A DNA stretch of 64,000 nt from Bacteroidetes bacterium 43-93 (GTDB lineage: Bacteria; Bacteroidota; Bacteroidia; Chitinophagales; Chitinophagaceae). Position numbers and translations under genes: made by a program. This document shows positions 1 through 6,812 of the stretch, piece by piece. Below the pieces are notes generated by a model. That model saw only the letters and a list, made by a program, of their open reading frames with translations. It ran no database searches and was not told the origin of the DNA. The DNA lies in NCBI GenBank assembly GCA_001897855.1, contig MKUO01000001.1:744001-808000 (forward strand). Direction: 5' to 3'. Numbering within the stretch: position 1 is the stretch's first letter; each line of letters begins with the position of its first letter.

Positions 1-192
1 TCTGAATTAGGCCACTTGGTCATTTTGGTTATAGTACTGGGGTTTAATGTTTTTGTACTATTCAAATTTGGATTTCTTAAATCCTTATCACTACTTGTGT
101 TGAATATCATACTAAACCTGTATCCAGTTTTCTTTCAGCGATATAACCGCCCACGAGTAATCAGGGCAATAAAATTAAGTAACTGGAGGTAA
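1..192 (+). CDS. C-terminal fragment of a membrane protein, possibly a CrtO-type glycosyl-diaponeurosporenoate acyltransferase
   Basis: The window opens inside an open frame that runs to a TAA at 190-192. The 63 visible residues are two hydrophobic stretches followed by a basic tail containing LYPVFFQRYNRPRV. A Tyr-Pro then QRYNRPR ending after a membrane helix is what I recall from the C-terminus of the CrtO-like acyltransferases that acylate glycosylated C30 carotenoids in Bacteroidota. That is recognition from memory of a short tail, so the family call is tentative. A hairpin terminator follows 24 nt after the stop. Confidence 0.45.
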   Translation, partial: SELGHLVILVIVLGFNVFVLFKFGFLKSLSLLVLNIILNLYPVFFQRYNRPRVIRAIKLSNWR

Positions 193-215
193 ACTAAAGG
201 CATTAAAACTACAAA

Positions 216-237
216 AGCCTCCACATTTATGGAGGCT
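216..237 (+). terminator. Hairpin terminator after the partial membrane protein gene
   Basis: AGCCTCC and GGAGGCT form a perfect 7-bp stem around an 8-nt loop. The following T tract is poor (CTCGTG), while four A's precede the stem. It may therefore work mainly for the minus strand, as the terminator of a lost tRNA-like gene at 241-265. Confidence 0.5.
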
Positions 238-240
238 CTC

Positions 241-283
241 GTGATCCCGCTGGTACATTTCTCGAACCATTTTTTGAATGGTT
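241..283 (-). other. tRNA 3'-end-like fragment and hairpin at the left edge of the island
   Basis: GTGATCCCGCTGG followed shortly by TCTCGAACC resembles the plus-strand view of the acceptor and T-arm end of a minus-strand tRNA. The intact tRNA-Lys at 4309 reads GTGATCCTGTAGGGACTCGAACC at the same place, also just after a hairpin. Here a few extra bases break the T-arm and no anticodon arm follows. Instead AACCATT and AATGGTT form a perfect 7-bp hairpin at 265-283. It looks like a scar, not a working tRNA. Confidence 0.35.
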
Positions 284-300
284 TAAAGCTATTAGGATGT

Positions 301-864
301 TTACTTTAAGAGAATGTCCCGATTTATCCAATCGGGTACATTTTTTCCAGTTATATTGTAATACCACGCAATGGCCAATTTAGCTGTTTGATTGGCCTCA
401 ATTGCATTCGCAATTGTCTCTATATCATTTGCTACTAGCATAAGATTATGTATTTTGTAATGGGTTAAATGATTTCTCCAATCCTTCAATTTCTTAATTT
501 TTTGAAATTCCTTCGTTCCCTTTAGTTGTTGCTTTCCTTTTTTACTGATATTTTCAATCCAATTCGACCACTTATCCTCAAAATACGTGTCGGTTAGTAT
601 TTGATCAAGATTTTGCTTTTGTAATAGCGAAATTTTTCGAGGGTCCACATATCCCATCTCATCGAAGTACTCCGCATTGATAAACGCTTCCAAAAATAAA
701 AATGAGGATAAAATGGCATAGCGAATAACTCTTTTCTCTTCTGGTGATAAATAATCGTACTGCTCAATCTTCCTCGGAACCAGAGAACTTGCAGCTTTTG
801 AGAAAAAATGAGAGTCGTCCCAATACGAGGTAACAAGATTGTGAGGCTTCCGTACAATACTCAT
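301..864 (-). CDS. HEPN-like protein of the defence island
   Basis: This 187-aa protein is mostly helical and has no signal peptide. Near its C-terminal half it contains WRNHLTHYK (R130, H135), which fits the R-x4-6-H catalytic motif of HEPN ribonuclease domains, including the usual polar residue after Arg. The lysine-rich stretch before the motif (about 108-128) suits nucleic-acid contact. The gene is divergent from the ATPase/HNH pair, with 111 bp between starts, and shares their A/T-rich composition, so it is probably part of the same island. HEPN membership rests on one short motif. It could instead be a non-catalytic helical protein such as a pAbiE- or MAE_28990-like family member. Confidence 0.5.
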   Translation of the reverse strand: MSIVRKPHNLVTSYWDDSHFFSKAASSLVPRKIEQYDYLSPEEKRVIRYAILSSFLFLEAFINAEYFDEMGYVDPRKISLLQKQNLDQILTDTYFEDKWSNWIENISKKGKQQLKGTKEFQKIKKLKDWRNHLTHYKIHNLMLVANDIETIANAIEANQTAKLAIAWYYNITGKNVPDWINRDILLK

Positions 865-975
865 ATTAATTATCTAGTGTTTTTCTGGTATGCGTCATAA
901 AACAAAACAAAATACTATATTTTGGGACTTATTAGTTTTTTATGCATAGTTAGCTATTTAACGTAAACATTAAAC

Positions 976-3027
976 ATGCAAGATTTTAAAGTACTAGCAA
1001 TAGAACCACGACAGAATTGTGCAAGCAAATTTCAACGTGTCCTTATGACCGATGAGATATATTCATTTTATAACAACTACAATGTAGATCGTAATAGCAT
1101 ATCGAAAGGGGAAACTTCATTGCCTGCAAAATTCTATAACCAAACAAATGAGCGACCAGTTAGTATTTGTGCTATTGTAGGTAAAAATGGTTCTGGGAAG
1201 AGTACGTTAATTGAACTTCTGTATGCTTCAATATATAATGTGGCTTATATAACAGGTATTTTAAAAGAGAATCGAGACTCCGATAATCCGATTGAATTTG
1301 AAACCGAGCTCTATACATCTATCTACTTCGAAAGGCAAGGGGCGTTTTACCGGTTGGATTGTTTAAGTGATAATATAGAATTGTTTAAACAAAATTTCGA
1401 TGAAAGTGCTTTTAAAATCTATCTGAACAAAAGCGATTTACAAGCGTCAGACTTGACATGGCTTTTTTATACCATAGCAATTAACTATTCATTCTATTCA
1501 CTAAATTCAAAACATACTGAATGGCTTTCCCCGCTTTTCCATAAGAACGACGGGTATCAGACTCCAGTCGTTTTAAATCCTTACAGAGATGATGGCATTA
1601 TTGACTTAAATAATGAGCAGGATCTGACTATAGCACGTGTTGCATCAAATGTATTGACCATTCACTCAAAAGATGGCAGCTTATATAATGAACTTGCACC
1701 TGGCAAAAAAGCAGTTGCGTTTGACTTTCAAATTAATAAAGAAAAAAGTAGTTTCAAAAAATTGCCTGAGGTTGTCCAGGAACTATTATCTGCGCATAGA
1801 GACGATATAATTAATTCTGTAATCAACGTCTTTGAACTTACAATAAAAATAGATCAGTTAAATTTAATTAATGGCGATCTTTTAGAAATCGCCCTGAATT
1901 ACATCTGCAAAAAGTTATACTTAACAACAACTCGATATCGCCCTTACCGTCTTGATGAATTCAAATTTATCAAGGAGTTTTCCAAAGTTGATTCTTCCGA
2001 GCCGGATTCCAAAAAAGTAATCATAGAGTATCGTTTTGTACCGGAATCTCTTCTATATCTATTAAAGAAAATAAAGAGTAATCCCAGCCACATAACTTTT
2101 AAACTTAGTCAGGCCATAAATTTTATTGAGAATTTTGAGGTGTACTACAATTTACTTGTCAATGCTGCAGAACCAATAGAAATAGATCAATTATCGAAAA
2201 TACTCACAGGCCTTGCAAGTGCAAGTAACAAAGATTTAATCCGTGTTTTACCGCCGCCATTTTTCAATATCGATATAAAATTTGAAAACGGTGAAAGTTT
2301 GAGATCCTTAAGTTCTGGGGAACAACAAAAGATATACAGCTCCGCAACCTGGATCTATCATCTGATAAACCTTGATTCAGTTGTGTCTGAACCTAAGTCA
2401 CAATACATTCGGTTCGATTGTGTAAATATTGTGTTTGATGAAATTGAGTTATATTATCATCCCGAATTGCAGAGAACCTTTGTGGCTGACTTTCTTGATA
2501 ATCTTCATCGGCTGCCTATATTAAAAACATTGGCAGTAAACTGCATATTTATTACACATTCTCCTTTTATTCTTTCAGATATACCAAATCAAAATATTCT
2601 TTTCTTAGATACGGAGAAGACCAAAAAAAATGAGAAAAACGGACGAACAGTAATTGTAAAAACTGATTTCAAAACTTTTGGCGCTAATATCCATGAGCAT
2701 TTAATGAACGCGTTCTTTATGGCGGGTACAATAGGTACATTGGCTGCAAAAAAAATTAATAACATTGTTGAATTCCATAATCAGCTTACGATAGCCGAAT
2801 TGACTGAAAATCAAATTGAAATTTTTCGAAGTGAGTACAATGATAAGAAAGAAGAATTTTATTTCACTGTTGAAAATCTCGGTGAAGAATATATCAATAA
2901 CATGCTTAAGAACCACATTTTAAAAATTGAAGAATTGCTGGATGACACCGCATATAGGGATAGAGAAATATTAGCTTTAGAGGAAAAGATTAATGCACTA
3001 AAAAAACAAAGAAATGATCAGGATTGA
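976..3027 (+). CDS. ptuA: ABC/AAA-type ATPase, PtuA-like (Septu-like defence)
   Basis: A 683-aa cytosolic ATPase of the SMC/RecF-like ABC class used in anti-phage systems. Visible motifs are Walker A GKNGSGKST (69-77), an ABC signature-like LSSGEQQ (about 445-451), Walker B IVFDEIE (D488, E489) and an H-loop FITHSPF (H528). The wide gap between Walker A and the signature is filled by divergent helical sequence, as in PtuA and OLD-family proteins. It overlaps the downstream HNH gene by 14 bp, so the two are translationally coupled. In Septu, PtuA assembles with the PtuB nuclease and nucleotide state controls cleavage. No TOPRIM domain is seen, which argues against an OLD nuclease. The gene symbol is by analogy only. 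Confidence 0.7.
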   Translation: MQDFKVLAIEPRQNCASKFQRVLMTDEIYSFYNNYNVDRNSISKGETSLPAKFYNQTNERPVSICAIVGKNGSGKSTLIELLYASIYNVAYITGILKENRDSDNPIEFETELYTSIYFERQGAFYRLDCLSDNIELFKQNFDESAFKIYLNKSDLQASDLTWLFYTIAINYSFYSLNSKHTEWLSPLFHKNDGYQTPVVLNPYRDDGIIDLNNEQDLTIARVASNVLTIHSKDGSLYNELAPGKKAVAFDFQINKEKSSFKKLPEVVQELLSAHRDDIINSVINVFELTIKIDQLNLINGDLLEIALNYICKKLYLTTTRYRPYRLDEFKFIKEFSKVDSSEPDSKKVIIEYRFVPESLLYLLKKIKSNPSHITFKLSQAINFIENFEVYYNLLVNAAEPIEIDQLSKILTGLASASNKDLIRVLPPPFFNIDIKFENGESLRSLSSGEQQKIYSSATWIYHLINLDSVVSEPKSQYIRFDCVNIVFDEIELYYHPELQRTFVADFLDNLHRLPILKTLAVNCIFITHSPFILSDIPNQNILFLDTEKTKKNEKNGRTVIVKTDFKTFGANIHEHLMNAFFMAGTIGTLAAKKINNIVEFHNQLTIAELTENQIEIFRSEYNDKKEEFYFTVENLGEEYINNMLKNHILKIEELLDDTAYRDREILALEEKINALKKQRNDQD

Positions 3028-4153
3028 TTATCCGTCTAACGCAAAGGATATTAAACAATTTCATGCTGAATATTTATCAAGATTTAATATAGGAGACCTT
3101 ACTGTATTGCTGAATATTTTCCTTCAACGATACCCACACTTAGCCGGTTTAATTCAAATGTCTGTAGAGGAAATATTAACTTCTTCTATTGAAGATTTAT
3201 GGATCGTGTGCGATAGTATTAAGCAGGCGGCAACTCCAGGTGAACTGTCTGACCTAGGAAGAATTTTCAATTATGATAAAAATGGAAGTTGCAGCCCAAG
3301 TTACCAATCCTCTATTGCTGACTTTTTTAGAAATAACAGTTATGGATTGGATTTGAACTCTTGCTTTTTTTGCAATATTGACCACATTAATTCCATCACG
3401 GGAGTTGGCGATTACAATACTTGGTATGATTTCTATAAAAATGCAACAGAAGGTGAATTGCAATCAATAGAAGGTATTGGCCCCATCTCTGCTGCAGCTA
3501 TCGTTGCACATCGACAGACGAATATGCCATTTGAGCAATGCCCTATTAATAAAAAGTGTAAAACTAGTTTGCGTTTATATAAGCTAAAAAATAGCACCAG
3601 CCATTTTACCTTAGATCATGTACTCGATAAAGCATCGTATCCGTTAGCTGCACTGTCATTATATAACCTTGTTCCCAGTTGTTACAGTTGTAATACTAAA
3701 TTTAAAGGGACAAACAAATTAGTGAGAAGTGCAGCCTTAACGCATCTTAGTCCATCATCTCTTGTTTTTAGTTTCACTAAGCATGCTCGGTTCAAAATAT
3801 ATTTTCCATCGAACAATAATTTAACCTACCTATCCGTGCAGAATACAAATGACTTCGTATTATCTTATGAGATTGATAAAGGAGCAGAATCATACAATGA
3901 TTTAATTAAGCTCTTTAAGCTTAGATCACGATACATATTTCATAAAAAAGAAGCAGTGAAGCTTATTAAAAAGCGCAAAAGGTATAGCAACTCCCAAATC
4001 GAAGAGATTGCAAAATTGATGAAAATCAGTAAAGATGAAGTAAAGAAGGACATTTTTGGAGATGAGCTATTTAATAGAGACTATGATAATTCATCATTAG
4101 TAAAATTAAAAAGAGACATTGCTCAAAATATTGGAATTGAGGGGATTCGATAA
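3014..4153 (+). CDS. ptuB: HNH endonuclease with a helix-hairpin-helix-like segment, PtuB-like
   Basis: This 379-aa protein is the likely effector of the ATPase/nuclease pair. The HNH core is LDHVLDKA (D201, H202) followed by NLVPSCYSCNTKFKG (C223, C226, N227). An upstream CFFC (C117, C120) would complete a zinc site with C223/C226. Between the two halves lies SIEGIGPISAAAIVAHR (about 151-167), which fits a GxG helix-hairpin-helix DNA-binding motif. The C-terminus (about 325-350) is a basic helical segment. ATG 3014 lies inside the end of the ATPase gene. Family knowledge: PtuB of Septu is an HNH nuclease encoded with PtuA. The HhH-like insert and the length make this a variant, so a related but unnamed ATPase-HNH system is also possible. 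Confidence 0.7.
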   Translation: MIRIDYPSNAKDIKQFHAEYLSRFNIGDLTVLLNIFLQRYPHLAGLIQMSVEEILTSSIEDLWIVCDSIKQAATPGELSDLGRIFNYDKNGSCSPSYQSSIADFFRNNSYGLDLNSCFFCNIDHINSITGVGDYNTWYDFYKNATEGELQSIEGIGPISAAAIVAHRQTNMPFEQCPINKKCKTSLRLYKLKNSTSHFTLDHVLDKASYPLAALSLYNLVPSCYSCNTKFKGTNKLVRSAALTHLSPSSLVFSFTKHARFKIYFPSNNNLTYLSVQNTNDFVLSYEIDKGAESYNDLIKLFKLRSRYIFHKKEAVKLIKKRKRYSNSQIEEIAKLMKISKDEVKKDIFGDELFNRDYDNSSLVKLKRDIAQNIGIEGIR

Positions 4154-4204
4154 CTTTTTCATTCGATAAATCTTGATTGAATTTGGCAATTTTAGTGGCC
4201 GACT

Positions 4205-4250
4205 TTGCTATCGCACCCTATTGGATTTGAACCATAGAAAAGGATTGGTT
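4205..4250. other. Second tRNA T-arm-like fragment at the right edge of the island
   Basis: GGATTTGAACC (plus strand) has the look of a minus-strand tRNA T-arm. It is followed by GAACC...GGTTC, an inverted repeat similar to that at 265-283 on the other side of the island. No acceptor or anticodon stem can be drawn. Taken with the left fragment, it suggests repeated use of this site by integrating DNA. Confidence 0.25.
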
Positions 4251-4276
4251 CGATGTCCCAAAATGATATAACACTA

Positions 4277-4299
4277 AAAGCCGCTACTATAGCGGCTTT
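4277..4299 (-). terminator. Terminator of tRNA-Lys
   Basis: AAAGCCGCT and AGCGGCTTT form a perfect 9-bp stem with a 5-nt loop, ending in T's on the minus strand, just beyond the 3' end of the tRNA gene. Confidence 0.75.
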
Positions 4300-4308
4300 C
4301 ATTTTATG

Positions 4309-4381
<73 letters not shown>

Positions 4382-4421
4382 ATTTCTTAGTTGGGATTGC
4401 AAATATACACCTTCTGCTCAA

Positions 4422-5696
4422 TTATGAAAGTGTCCAGTCAACTAACTGGTTCACCCATTCTTCGCGATACGGTGTTTGTACTTTTATATAGTTGTCGGTA
4501 TAGCCTTCCATCATGCCATTCTTCTCCGCGCTTTCAAACAACACCTTGCGTTGCTGCCCGTTGTGCTGCGCGGTAAAGTATTGCATCTTCTGGTAGCTCA
4601 GGTTGCGCAGTGCTTTATTGCGCTCATGCCTTACGTTCATTGGCACTACCGGCTTTATGTCCAGTGCCAGGGTATTAGCACGTTCGCTATAAGTGAATAC
4701 ATGCAGGTAAGAGACATCTATATCATGTAGGAAATCAAAAGTTTCTTTAAAGTCTTCATCTGTTTCTGAGGGGAAGCCTACTATCACATCGGCACCGATG
4801 CAGCAATGCGGCATCAGTTCCTTAATGGTCGCTATCCTGTCTGCATACAGTTCTTTCTGGTAGCGGCGGCGCATCAATCCCAGTATCTTCCTGCTGCCGC
4901 TCTGCAGTGGTATATGAAAATGCGGCATGAACTTCTTCGACTGTGCCACGAAAGATATGATGTCATTGCTCAGCAGGTTAGGCTCTATGGACGAGATACG
5001 AAAACGGTCAATGCCTTCTACCTTATCCAGCTCCTGTATCAGCTGGTAAAAGTTTGTTTCTATCTTTTTGCCACCTTCATTGCCTTTACCAAAGTCGCCC
5101 AGGTTGATGCCCGTCAGCACGATCTCTTTAGTGCCTGAGTTGGCCAGTTCCCTTACATTATTCAGTACACCTTCTATGCTATCGCTGCGGCTATGCCCGC
5201 GTGCCAGTGGTATGGTGCAGAAGCTGCAGCTGTAGTCGCAGCCATCCTGCACTTTCAGGAAGGTACGGGTACGATCGTTGATAGAGTAGGAGCTGTTAAA
5301 TCCGTTTACATCTTCTATGTCGCAGGAGCATATTTTGGCGCTATCGCCCTTGGTAAGGTCTTGAAGGTGCTTTGCCAGGTTGAATTTCTCCGATGCTCCC
5401 AATACCAGGTCCACACCTTCTATCTCCGCTATTTCCTTAGGCTTCAGTTGCGCATAGCATCCTGTTATCACCACCATAGATTCCGGTGCACGGCGTTGTA
5501 TACGCCTCACTATCTGGCGGCATTCCTTGTCTGCATTGTCTGTTACAGAGCAGGTATTGATCACATACACATCTGCCACCTCCTCAAAATCCTTTTTCAC
5601 GAAGCCATCAGCTTCCAGCATCCGGCTCAGGGTAGAGGTCTCGGAGTAGTTAAGCTTACAGCCAAGAGTATGAAATGCGACTGTTTTTGACAACAT
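4422..5696 (-). CDS. mtaB: tRNA t6A37 methylthiotransferase MtaB
   Basis: A 424-aa radical-SAM methylthiotransferase that converts t6A to ms2t6A at position 37 of ANN-decoding tRNAs. The N-terminal domain has three cluster cysteines (C13 in HTLGCKLN, C49, C80). The radical SAM motif is DGCDYSCSFCTIP (C153, C157, C160). The C-terminal 45 residues fit a TRAM domain. CKLNYSET is typical of the MtaB/YqeV branch and separates it from MiaB and RimO. The start lies 8 nt after a TAACTTTG promoter element, so the message may have almost no leader. The length is normal for the family. Confidence 0.9.
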   Translation of the reverse strand: MLSKTVAFHTLGCKLNYSETSTLSRMLEADGFVKKDFEEVADVYVINTCSVTDNADKECRQIVRRIQRRAPESMVVITGCYAQLKPKEIAEIEGVDLVLGASEKFNLAKHLQDLTKGDSAKICSCDIEDVNGFNSSYSINDRTRTFLKVQDGCDYSCSFCTIPLARGHSRSDSIEGVLNNVRELANSGTKEIVLTGINLGDFGKGNEGGKKIETNFYQLIQELDKVEGIDRFRISSIEPNLLSNDIISFVAQSKKFMPHFHIPLQSGSRKILGLMRRRYQKELYADRIATIKELMPHCCIGADVIVGFPSETDEDFKETFDFLHDIDVSYLHVFTYSERANTLALDIKPVVPMNVRHERNKALRNLSYQKMQYFTAQHNGQQRKVLFESAEKNGMMEGYTDNYIKVQTPYREEWVNQLVDWTLS

Positions 5697-5703
5697 AAGG
5701 GCG

Positions 5704-5711
5704 CAAAGTTA
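5704..5711 (-). promoter_or_regulatory. Bacteroidota -7 element for mtaB
   Basis: On the minus strand TAACTTTG fits TAnnTTTG and ends 7 nt before the mtaB ATG. No convincing -33 TTTG is seen at the expected distance. Confidence 0.4.
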
Positions 5712-5756
5712 CGATTATTGATAATAACATAATTAGTAACAGTGGGGGTTTATATG

Positions 5757-5764
5757 TATGTTTG
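5757..5764 (+). promoter_or_regulatory. Bacteroidota -7 element for the lipoprotein at 5778
   Basis: TATGTTTG fits TAnnTTTG and lies 13 nt before the ATG at 5778. It also shows that the longer ORF-track start at 5742 would be upstream of the transcription start. A -33 box is not clear. Confidence 0.4.
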
Positions 5765-5777
5765 TAATATATTGACT

Positions 5778-6329
5778 ATGAGAAAATTAATCATACCCCT
5801 CGTTTTACTTGGTGCGAGCCTTGCATCATGCAATAAATTGGCCGATATTATTGTCATCCGCAAGAATGTGGAATATACCCAGGATCAGGATATTCCTAAT
5901 ATTCCAAACCCCGGCGTGGCATTTCCTACGGCTGGTATTACGATACCATTCCCTAAGTATTCTTTGGTGACTAATTCCAGCACTTTTTTCAAAGACAATA
6001 ATACCAGCAGCAACCTGCTTACGAGCGTAAAACCACATGAGCTGGGTATTACGCTGGTTAAGCCTGCCAATACCAATCTCGATTATGTAGATACAATGCG
6101 GGTATATATATCAGCAGATGGCCTGCCGGAAGTATTAGCCGCACATGAATATGGAAAAAATAATGCTTCTGCATTCAACCTGACGCCGGAGGATGTAGAA
6201 TTGAAGAGTTATTTCCTCAAAGATTCTATGTACGTAAGGCTGGAGGCACATTTTATAGATTATCCTGATTCTAACAGCAAGATACAGGTTAAGACCTCCC
6301 TGGCAGTAGTAGCCAATCCGTTAAAATAA
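5778..6329 (+). CDS. Lipoprotein of unknown function
   Basis: The start is moved from 5742 to 5778. That ATG begins a clean lipoprotein signal, MRKLIIPLVLLGASLASC, with the lipobox cysteine at residue 18, and a promoter element lies between the two starts. The 183-aa product has a beta-rich, mostly uncharged mature part and no domain I recognise. It is expected in the periplasm or outer membrane. The gene is divergent from mtaB and 29 bp upstream of a DUF983 gene. Confidence 0.8.
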   Translation: MRKLIIPLVLLGASLASCNKLADIIVIRKNVEYTQDQDIPNIPNPGVAFPTAGITIPFPKYSLVTNSSTFFKDNNTSSNLLTSVKPHELGITLVKPANTNLDYVDTMRVYISADGLPEVLAAHEYGKNNASAFNLTPEDVELKSYFLKDSMYVRLEAHFIDYPDSNSKIQVKTSLAVVANPLK

Positions 6330-6334
6330 AAGGG

Positions 6335-6342
6335 TAAATTTG
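6335..6342 (+). promoter_or_regulatory. -7 element before the DUF983 gene
   Basis: TAAATTTG matches TAnnTTTG, 16 nt before the ATG at 6359. It suggests the DUF983 gene has its own promoter despite the short gap to the upstream lipoprotein gene. Confidence 0.35.
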
Positions 6343-6358
6343 CGGCGAATTATTAAAC

Positions 6359-6757
6359 ATGGAACAGGAAAAGAAGCCTGCAATGTTGCCCGCATTGCTT
6401 ACAATGAAATGTCCTAATTGCAGAAAAGGACATGTATTTGTAAACAAAAGCGTATTGCCGCTAAACAAATGCCTTGCCATTGCCGAGCGCTGCGAGGTAT
6501 GCGGTATGAAGATGGTAAAGGAAACCAACAACGGCATCGGCATTAATTACGTGCTTACGGTGATGCTCATGTTCCTGAATGCATTGTGGTACTGGCCTAT
6601 ATTCGGTTTGTCTATTATGGATGATAGTATATTCTATTTTCTTGGGGCCAGTGTAGTGGTCACTACCATCGCGCAGCCCTGGCTGATGCGCTACTCGCGT
6701 ATGCTCTATTTATATTTCACGGTCTATTATCATAGCCATCCATACGAACAACGATAA
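6359..6757 (+). CDS. DUF983 family membrane protein
   Basis: A 132-aa protein with two N-terminal zinc-ribbon-like pairs, CPNC (C18, C21) and CEVC (C45, C48), followed by two hydrophobic segments (about 58-78 and 83-104). This order of CxxC, CxxC and two transmembrane helices, with CRKG after the first pair, is the DUF983 pattern common in Bacteroidota and Alphaproteobacteria. The molecular function is unknown. Transcription ends at a strong shared terminator. Confidence 0.8.
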   Translation: MEQEKKPAMLPALLTMKCPNCRKGHVFVNKSVLPLNKCLAIAERCEVCGMKMVKETNNGIGINYVLTVMLMFLNALWYWPIFGLSIMDDSIFYFLGASVVVTTIAQPWLMRYSRMLYLYFTVYYHSHPYEQR

Positions 6758-6762
6758 AAATA

Positions 6763-6787
6763 AAGGGCTGTATACAATACAGCCCTT
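6763..6787. terminator. Bidirectional terminator
   Basis: AAGGGCTGTAT and ATACAGCCCTT form a perfect 11-bp stem with a 3-nt loop between the convergent DUF983 and TonB receptor genes. Confidence 0.85.
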
Positions 6788-6812
6788 CTTGTTATGGTAG
6801 AGAGGAAGAAAG

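Noticed and set aside
241-300. Second tRNA gene
   Set aside because: Only acceptor/T-arm-like pieces are present and no anticodon arm can be drawn.
976-3027. OLD-family nuclease or Gabija
   Set aside because: No TOPRIM domain after the ATPase and no UvrD-like partner; the partner is an HNH protein.
976-4153. Retron-type system (reverse transcriptase plus PtuAB)
   Set aside because: I looked for a reverse transcriptase (YxDD) and a structured RNA region near the pair; neither is visible.
4391-5690. Plus-strand frames opposite mtaB
   Set aside because: They are Cys/His/Tyr-rich antisense translations of a well-conserved gene.
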